Made by a program: the position numbers and the translations under genes. DNA of 64,000 nucleotides from Eunapius fragilis (lineage: Eukaryota; Porifera; Demospongiae; Spongillida; Spongillidae), in NCBI GenBank assembly GCA_963681505.1, contig OY811974.1, positions 11,918,490 to 11,982,489 on the forward strand, in the 5' to 3' direction. This document shows positions 56,801 through 64,000 of this stretch, in pieces; position 1 is the stretch's first letter; each line of letters starts with the position of its first letter. The notes beneath the pieces were generated by a model. That model saw only the letters and a list, made by a program, of their open reading frames with translations, made no database searches and was not told the DNA's origin.

Positions 56801-58341
56801 CATATTTACTAACGCATTTGTACCGCATTTGATCAGTAATAAATATATTGTAAATCCAAACAATCATGCAGTGGATCACTTTTTAGTACTTTAAGTTACT
56901 TTGCGATTTACCGCAAATACATCTTTTAGCAATGCAATTGATTGTATTTGAAAATCTTCGAAGAATTGCAAAAATATTTTCTGAATTAATAACCATTTCT
57001 ACAGTATAATGAGATTTGGTTTGTTCTTAGATCATATGAGTTTGCTAAAAATTAATTTTAACTCGCGTCCTACGCGTAGGACGATAATCCTACGCGTGTA
57101 GGACGATAATCCTACGCGTAGGACGACGGGAGATTAACCCTTGAAGTGCGGAAGGCACCTTTATGTGCCCATGCATTTGATACAGAATAATTAATGTTAT
57201 AGTCTCACACAATTTTAAAACAACAACGTAATGCAGTTTCATCTATTGCATAGCATGTTAGTGTACATGTACTAAATATTACTTTATTGATATGGCCTTC
57301 CATAGAGCTAGACGAATTTGTAAACAGGCTTCTTTTCGTCTGGTACACATGCACGAAACCCCGCGCGCGCATGTGGAACACTGTTACAAAGGAAAACCAC
57401 AGACGGAAAGAAGCCTGTTTTCTACGAATTCTGTTTACAAATTCTTCTAGCTCAATGGAAGGCCATATCAATAAAGTAGTATTTAGTACATGTACACTAA
57501 CATGCTCTGAGTGGCAGCTGCAATTGATGAAACTGCGTAGTTGTTTTAAAATTGTGTGAGACTATAACATAGTTCAGTATCAAATTCATGGGCACAAAAA
57601 GGTGCCTTCCGCACTCCAAGGGTTAAAGGTTAATAACCATAATTTTAATGCGTGTTGTAATTCTAAAACCTATACGAGCAATGCTTATGTGGTGGACTCC
57701 CAGACCCCAACGGGGAATTACAACACTCCGCCTTACTCCTGGTGAGGGCTTATTTCCTAGGGTCGAAAAACATCTGACTCACCACGATTAGGACTATAAA
57801 TGGCATTTTGTACTGCTTACTAGACCCATTCACGGAGGCCATTTAACCTACCTAGTATTGGGTCTGAACGAGATCATAGAATATCAGTGTTACGCGCATG
57901 TGATCAATGAAATCTCGGAAGTGTTAGGCTTACTTGATATTCCGAAAGTCTATGGCCATTTTCTAAAGACCTTCCTCCATATATGAACCTTATGTTGTCA
58001 CTATCGGCCATACACATGTGTAGCTTTTCCGCGCATAAAGCACGCAGTACTTCGACGTATGAGTCTTTTCCCACTTCCAAACAAGTTCTCCTTCCCGTAA
58101 TGAATGATAGGTGTATGTGAATTTTCTCCCCACTTTCGCGGACGTCACCATAGGAGGTAGTTGCAGACGCATACACAGCTTCTGACAGATCTTCGTATTT
58201 CAGTTCTTCAACCTTGGAGAACTCTGGTTCGTGGCGCCTTTCTTCGTACTCCTGTTCAGTGATGACCGGCCTTTGAAGCATCACGGAAAATGCGGCCGCA
58301 ACTAATCCATCCGTAAATCGTTCTTCTCCCCTGGCAGCCAT
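53824..58341 (-). CDS. Ubiquitin-like domain fused to ART-like (PARP-type) domain
   Basis: Two exons: 57934-58341 (start ATG MAARGEERF) and 53824-54411. They are joined phase 0 between a CAA/GTAAGC donor and a TTTACAG acceptor, giving 331 residues. The splice rebuilds a ubiquitin fold exactly: RFIYGGRSLENGHRLSEYQ from exon 1 and IQNYSDIMILMRLR from exon 2, matching ubiquitin's F-A-G-K-x-L-E-D ... L-S-D-Y-x-I-Q ... L-R-L-R. The terminal Gly-Gly is replaced by A-S-A, so it cannot be conjugated through this end. Exon 2 continues YDFTNEIDDGTQY, YKRPYGWLRIALNVIGKYDD, DWLGP, WSVSYHGTN, LHGKGIYSSPSIEVAERFAE, YKVVFQNRV and YIRPYG. H-G-T and G-K-G-I-Y-S-S-P resemble the H and Y motifs of ADP-ribosyltransferases; the third catalytic residue is not obvious. 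An upstream coding exon is possible (acceptor at 58362-58364). Confidence 0.75.
56670..56873. mobile_element. 204-bp imperfect fold-back element
   Basis: Ends CACTGCATGAAAGTTTGGAT and the inverse of CACTGCATGATTGTTTGGAT. The arms continue TTACAATATATTTACT. No clear target duplication. Confidence 0.65.
57138..57622. mobile_element. 485-bp piggyBac-like fold-back MITE with TTAA duplication
   Basis: Ends CCCTTGAAGTGCGGAAGGCA and the inverse of CCCTTGGAGTGCGGAAGGCA, flanked by TTAA at 57134-57137 and 57623-57626. The arms are about 200 bp. A CCCTT terminus with TTAA duplication is typical of piggyBac. Mirror ORFs on both strands are by-products of the palindrome. Confidence 0.8.
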
Positions 58342-58389
58342 ATCCGAGGGGTCCGCCACAGCTGAATCAATGAAAGTGCCAGAAATCAA

Positions 58390-58975
58390 TAAATCCGGTA
58401 GAAATCACCTTAAAAAGAGGAGTTAGCGTATAAAAGGAGCTTTGAAATTTCAGCCGGACGTCCGGCTAAAATGACTGCCTGGTGAACAAGAGTCCTCCAC
58501 AGAAGTAATCTTTATTGGATTTCATTTGCTGCTTGCACTGTTTAAAAAAAGGCCCGTGAGATGGTAGGTTTGAGGGGTGTTACAGCCCAGGGAATGTTAT
58601 GGTAACACATCAGGGTGTTCAGCTGACATGTATGGGTATGTTAGGGTGTCACATGGAAAAAATGCGGTGAATCAAGCTTTGATTTATGAATTGATTTGTT
58701 CTCGGGAATCACGCGCTAAATCAATGATTGATTTCATCAATGAAAAATCTATTGGACAATCACGCAAGAATATTTATCAATTGATTTTATTACGAATCAA
58801 TTCAAATATACATTGTAAAATCCACAAAAAACCACTAAATGATTTTGCACACGATTTTAGTATAGTGAATCCCGTGTAGAATCAAACGCACGATTTCATA
58901 CGTGATTTCTCAAATGATTATTATATGATCACAAGGCTAAATATTTGAGTGAGACAAATTAAGAGAAAGATGGCG
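58390..58975. other. No gene recognised; AT-rich stretch with inverted GATT/AATC motifs
   Basis: 58680-58930 is dense in short inverted motifs such as AATCAATGATTGATT. It may contain the promoter or upstream exon of the ubiquitin-like/ART-like gene, but no such signal is clear. Confidence 0.4.
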
Positions 58976-59320
58976 TCAGTCCGCATCAGAGCTAACGTTG
59001 CTTGAAGGATGAGCAGGTTCTGGTGAGTGGTGAGGAATCTCATGGCTTGTCCCTCCAACTCCACAAGACGCTCTTGCCCTTTCAATGCTCAGCAGCCGTT
59101 TCTTTTGGTACACTGTCAGGATCCGTTCTTCTTGTGCATGCTCATGGCCTTCACTTGATTCTTCCAAGCCAGCGTCCAAAGAGCTTGAGGTCTCTGGTAG
59201 CGGTAGCAGCACTGTTAGTACTGAAGCACGGAACGTTTTAATGGACTCAACATCAACATCCTCTAGTGGCTTACCTCTGGGTAACTGACACACAATGGCT
59301 TGCCTCTGGCTTGCTGACAC
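58976..59320 (-). CDS. Hypothetical ORF, possible last exon
   Basis: 115 codons ending DAD-stop, with ordinary composition: FRASVLTVLLPLPE, then an acidic, Ser-rich stretch, then ILTVYQKKRLLSIERARASC and a Pro/Ser-rich end. No domain recognised. The upstream end runs into the repeated CACACAATGGCTTGC and the gypsy relic at 59335, so it may be a truncated exon or a transposon fragment. Confidence 0.3.
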   Translation of the reverse strand: MSASQRQAIVCQLPRGKPLEDVDVESIKTFRASVLTVLLPLPETSSSLDAGLEESSEGHEHAQEERILTVYQKKRLLSIERARASCGVGGTSHEIPHHSPEPAHPSSNVSSDAD

Positions 59321-59334
59321 ACAATGGCTTGCTA

Positions 59335-59698
59335 AAGCTAATGCAGCTCTTCATCCAATCGCTGTGAAGTCCGAGGTTTGGTACCAAGACATTAGTTAGT
59401 GGTGTTGTGATCACTGCACATTATTTGTCACAGGTTGGCATTGACCTAATCGGGCCCCCTCCCAGTGTCTGCTCAGGGGAATAGTTACATTGTCACACAG
59501 ATGGACTACTTCTAAGTCCACATGACCAGAAGCAGAAGCTGTTAACGATAAGAGTGCAGGAATATTTTTGCACAAAGCTATATGCAGGTTAAATATGATA
59601 CTAATCAGTAAGTTTCATTATAAACAAAATAATGCTTAAACACAATGCACAGAATAATGACATACAAGAAATAACAGAATAGAAAGTAAAGATAATAC
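59335..59698 (+). mobile_element. Gypsy integrase relic plus flank, identical by eye to 36090-36452
   Basis: Same integrase start motifs as at 36061-36350. The match continues about 100 bp beyond the recognisable integrase and stops abruptly on both sides. Confidence 0.7.
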
Positions 59699-60024
59699 AT
59701 ATCCAGAAATGGCCCATACATAGGCGGTCATCTTGCTTTTTTTTTCAAATTGAATTTTAAACCAGTCTATAATGTACTATAAATCGGTCCGATTATCGTA
59801 TATGTACTTCAAAAAATTGTGGCATTAACCATTCCGTAAATAAATTCAAGACAAAATATTAATTTCTACCGCGCATAATTTATTCATAAAAGTCTATCAT
59901 TGCGTAATCCATTCAATAAAATTATTAAGAATGGCGGGAGCTAGCTCACGAGACCTATAAGATGTCTATACTTTTTACAATTATGCCAATACATTTTTAA
60001 TAAATGTCACGCCCCCCCCCCCCC
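59699..60024. other. No gene recognised
   Basis: AT-rich, ending in a poly-C run into which the next element is inserted. Confidence 0.5.
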
Positions 60025-60138
60025 AGTCTCGTACCCAGACCCTACTGACGTAAGCATTATCGCATAATGTATAATGCTACGTCTAGCATTATACATTATG
60101 CGATAATACTTACGTCAGTAGGGTCTGGGTACGAGACT
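60025..60138. mobile_element. 114-bp near-perfect palindromic MITE, Mutator-like termini
   Basis: Ends AGTCTCGTACCCAGACCCTA and inverse complement, the same terminus as the element at 50991-51155. It is inserted in poly-C, so a 9-bp duplication of C would be invisible. Confidence 0.75.
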
Positions 60139-60593
60139 ACCCCCCCCCCCCCCCCCCCCCCCCCCCAAGGCTCCCCCTTATCTACGGCTTTTCAAACGTC
60201 AGTCTGGTTCTTTTTTTACTTCTATAGCGAACGGAATTCGCTAAGCGATCGAAATGCGTGGCCGGATTCAGCTGCCAGCTGCCATCGCCTTACGCAACAC
60301 GGTATGTACTAGCCTATAGCAGTAGTGAATACGCGCGCACATAACATCATTTTATAGAAATCGTGTGCCTGTCGGTTCAGTGCACTCCTTGCGTGCCCAT
60401 TTATCGACCTACAATGCTATAACAGATCCATGAGAAACGATGCATGGGGGAGGCGGGGTCGAGTTAAAATTACAGCTGGGCTGAAAAGTTTATGCTTTGT
60501 ACGCACAGATGTATTAACCAACCACCATATCTCTCCGTTTTTTATTTCTTCTGCATGTTACACCCACTTGCAGATATATGTAACCCCTCCACA

Positions 60594-60654
<61 letters not shown>

Positions 60655-62744
60655 CATACATGCTTGTGTGTCATAACCTCCGCTACATGGTTTTATCTCA
60701 GTCTCCAACAACATGCTTGTGTCTTATTACATGCTTGTGTATCATCGCCCATCGCCTTCAGTACATACCAATGTTTCATAGTCTCTACTACCTGCTGGTG
60801 TCACATAATCTCTGCTTCATGGTCCTTGCTTATAGCGTCCATTACAAGTTTATGTCTCATAGCCTCCATTCCATGGTCCTGTCTCATACATTTTTGTGTC
60901 ACATAGCCTTCACTACATGCTCCTGTCCCATGCCCTTCCTTCACTGTATATTCTGAGTGGGGGGAGGTACGGTTGAGTTAAACCACAGGTGTTTTTTTGT
61001 GTTGGGATTTACTCTCTGAAAGCACAGATGGACCATATTTTAAATTCATCACACCCTTGCAGCTACAGGTAAATGCACACACACACACACACACACACGC
61101 ACACACACACACACACCATTAACATCCATAGCACCCTACATGTGTGTCTCTTAACCTCCAGTACATGGTACTGTATTGTAGCCTACATTTTTGTGTGGGG
61201 GGATTCATACATCTGTGCGTGCAGAGCATAAATCCCAACTAAAAAGAAGGGTTGCTATCAGCACGGCAGTGGTTTTTAACTCGACCACACCTCCCCCCAC
61301 TCTGAACTTATAGAGAAGGAAGGGCATGGGACATGAGTGGAGGTTATATGACAATACTTTAACTTGCATGTCACACCCCCTTGCAGATATATGTAAACAC
61401 ACACACACACACACACACACTCACATTAACACTTAGACATGTACACAAACATCACAGGCTTGTGTCTCGCAGGACTGCATGTATCTCATAGCCTCCACTA
61501 CATGTCTCATATCCTCCCCTGAATGCCCATGCAGGTCTCCTAGGACCCCGAGTGGGGGGGGGGGGGGGGGGGGGGGGGAAGATGAGCCTGTACCCCTGTA
61601 CCCCTTTCTTCCTCCCCTTAAAATAAATAATAGTTTGCTATGAGATTTTTAATGCCAAAACACCACAAATGCAAAGGCATATGGGGCATAGCCTCACACA
61701 GTGAGTGAGCTTACAGCGTTCCCCCCTCCCTCCCCCCTCACGCCTTATGCCACTCCCCCTCCCAAATCAAGCACTGCTTTGTGTCTCATCGTCTTCCACT
61801 ACAAACTCATGTGACCATGCCCTTGACAACCTTCACACACTAACACAAACCAATCATGCTTGTGCTTCTCCATTACATGTTCCTATCTCATGCCTGCATT
61901 AAATGCTCATGTCTCATAACCTCCACTGTGATGCCCTTGTCTCACTAGTCACTATATATGGTGAAGCCATGGAAGTTTGAATGCTACATTCTCAGGGTGC
62001 TTGTCTATATAAACTTTAGTACATGTACCTCAGATCTACCACATCTGATCTGATTGGGCAGCAATAATTTAAACAGTCACTACAAGTACCTGTACATGAA
62101 AGGCTTCATTATAGATAAGTCTTGCCTGCACACTTTTCAAAATAAATTCCTGCCTATCACTTGTTCAGAAAGGCACCATGTGTAAGAATGTTACCATTGA
62201 GGGACAAAAAGTGTTACATCACCTTTGTACGTGCACACACATACACACACACACACACATACACACACACACATGCACTGACCTTGAGCACATAGTGAAG
62301 GGGTCACATGAGCATGTAGTGGAGGTGATGAGACAAAAGCATGTAGCAGTGGTGGATTTAGGATTTGGGAGGGTGAGGGCACAAGGTATGGGAGGGTCAG
62401 TGCCCACTGCAGCTGGGGGGGGGGAGGGGGGTGGGGGGACGCTGTAAGCTCGCCCATCCAGTGAGGCTTACCCCATACACCTTTACAATTGTGGTGTTTT
62501 TGGCATTAATAATCTCATACCAAACTCCCTTTAAAGCTATTTATTTTAAGGGGAGGGAGCTAAGGGCACAGGCCCATCCCACCTCCCCCGGGTCCATTAC
62601 TGTGTAGTGGGGACTAGGTGACCAGGGCATTTAGGGGAGGATATGAGACATGTAGTGGAGGCTATGAGATACATGTAGTCCTGAACATGTTGTGAGACAC
62701 GAGCATGTGAGTTTTGTGTGGTTCTACGTATTAATGTGTGTGTG

Positions 62745-62775
<31 letters not shown>

Positions 62776-64000
62776 ATTTACATATATATGCAAGGGGGTG
62801 TGACATGCAAATTAAAAAAGTTAAAGTATGGTGGGGGGTTCATACATCTGTGCATCTGTGCATGCAGAGCGTAAATTCTAACTAAAAAGAATGGTTGCTT
62901 TCAGCCCAGCAGTAGATGCTTGTGTTTCATAGCCTCCACTACACTGTCTTGTCTCATACATTTTTGCATCTCATAGCCTCCTCCCCATACAATTCCTTCA
63001 CTATAATTAAAGTGTTCCCTCACCACTCCCTAGATGGGGACCCCTCTCACACCTTGTGGCCGCCCCCCCCCCCCCCCCCCCCCCAAATCCTGAATCCACC
63101 ACTGTTACAATTTTAAAAAGTATCCAATGTATTTTACTATGAGATTTTTAATGCCAAGAATAGCATAATTGAAAAGGCATATGGGCAAAGCCTCACATGA
63201 TAGGCGAGCTTTCAGCGTCCCCCCCCCCCCCCCCCCTCTAACCCTAGCTACGGACCCAATGGAAGAGCTAATAGCATTCCCTCCACCCCCCTTGCTGTGA
63301 ACTTCTCTCACACTTTGTGCCCACCCCACCCCCACCCCCACCCCCTCCCAAATCCTGAATCCACCACTGTTTTGTGTCTCATCACCTCCACTACATGCTC
63401 ATGTGACCATGCCCTTGACCATGTGGACTAGTTCAGAGTGGGGAGGAGGCGTGGTCAAGTTAAAGCCAAGCCGGAGCTGAAATGCAACCCTTCTTTTTAT
63501 TTTTTTATGCTCTGCATACACAGATGTATTAGCCACTCTCCATATTGTTTTTTTTTTTCAACAGCATGTCACACAGACAAACACAAACCAATCATGCTTG
63601 TGCTTCATAGCCTCCACTACATGTTCCTATCTCATGCCTGCACTATATGCTCGTGTCTCATAGCCTCCATAGATCACTACATACTTATGTCTCATGCTAG
63701 CCTACAGTGTCTCATAGCAGCCTGCACTAAGTTCACATGCTTGTGTGGCCGTCTCCTACACCTGATCTGATTGGGCAGCAATAATATTCACAGTCACTAC
63801 AAGTACCTGTACATGAAAGGCTTCCATTATAGCCTGCACACATCTCTATAAATCCTTGAACTTACAGAACTTACTGTTCAGTAAGGACCATGTTTAATGG
63901 TACCATTGAGGGACGAAAAGAGTCACATCACCTTTGTACATGCACACACACACCACACACACACACACTGACCTTGAGCACATAGTGAAGGGGTCACATG
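60139..64000. repeat. Complex of direct and inverted repeats with CA tracts, no gene
   Basis: Recurring pieces in both orientations: a GTTAAA ... CACAGATGTAT block, TGTCACACCCCCTTGCAGAT followed by (CA)n, CATAGCCTCCACTACATG strings, and an AGATTTTTAATGCCAA block. 61355-61740 is inverted at 62430-62835. 62038-62320 is repeated directly at 63757-64000. Poly-C/G runs and CAGTGGTGGATT transposon-like ends lie between. All ORFs are compositional. Confidence 0.7.

Larger units (their letters stand above)
54412..57933 (-). other. Intron of the ubiquitin-like/ART-like gene
   Basis: 3.5 kb. It holds a fragment with GGTGGCGCAAAAGCGCCAGG near 54780 that looks like a transposon end, an unrecognised GC-rich stretch at 55160-55450, AT-rich DNA, the fold-back at 56670-56873, a cluster of CCTACGCGTAGG palindromes at 57067-57124 and the piggyBac-like element at 57138-57622. 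Confidence 0.65.

Noticed and set aside
57205..57559. Two similar 88-90 codon ORFs on opposite strands
   Set aside because: Mirror images produced by the palindromic arms of the piggyBac-like element.
60430..60956. ORFs of more than 150 codons with His/Thr repeats
   Set aside because: Driven by a (CA)n tract and repeated CATAGCCTCCACTACATG strings.

Overview
This is eukaryotic (animal) DNA. GC-rich coding exons are split by introns with GT..AG borders, and the intergenic DNA is full of microsatellites, minisatellites and fold-back transposons. A fibrocystin-L-type giant membrane protein, a RING/TRAF-zinc-finger/MATH gene of a type I associate with sponges such as Amphimedon, and a ubiquitin-like/ADP-ribosyltransferase-like fusion together suggest a marine invertebrate, most likely a demosponge. 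The species guess rests on family recognition only.

Region 1 (1-28962, + strand): the 3' 44 coding exons of one huge PKHD1L1-like gene whose 5' end lies upstream of the window. I traced the exons by GT/AG borders and codon phase. They join into one open frame of 4192 codons ending in TAA at 28960-28962. Domain order is IPT/TIG repeats, a degenerate cupredoxin, IPT, a LamG/concanavalin-like domain, three phytocyanin-like cupredoxins (the last two with complete type-1 copper ligand sets), about five IPT repeats, G8 domain 1, a CEMIP-like beta-helix, G8 domain 2, a second beta-helix, juxtamembrane modules, one transmembrane helix and a cytoplasmic tail of about 126 residues. Introns carry minisatellites, several of which copy the adjacent splice site.

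Region 2 (about 25.6-52.66 kb): an imperfect direct segmental duplication of about 11 kb. Copy A (about 25.6-36.37 kb) contains the last part of the PKHD1L1-like gene and a minus-strand TRAF-like gene split by an insertion. Copy B (41.67-52.66 kb) contains orphan copies of PKHD1L1 exons 38-40 (one frameshifted) and an apparently intact TRAF-like gene. The two copies act as empty and filled sites for each other and date several transposon insertions. Between them (36.4-41.67 kb) lie retrotransposon debris and several non-autonomous DNA transposons with readable target-site duplications.

Region 3 (52.66-59.3 kb): a minus-strand two-exon gene joining a ubiquitin-like domain to an ART-like domain (H-G-T and G-K-G-I-Y motifs), with a piggyBac-like fold-back element in its intron. 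Region 4 (59.3-64 kb): a Ty3/gypsy integrase relic identical by eye to one 23 kb away, a fold-back MITE, and a patchwork of direct and inverted repeats with CA tracts and no gene I can support.
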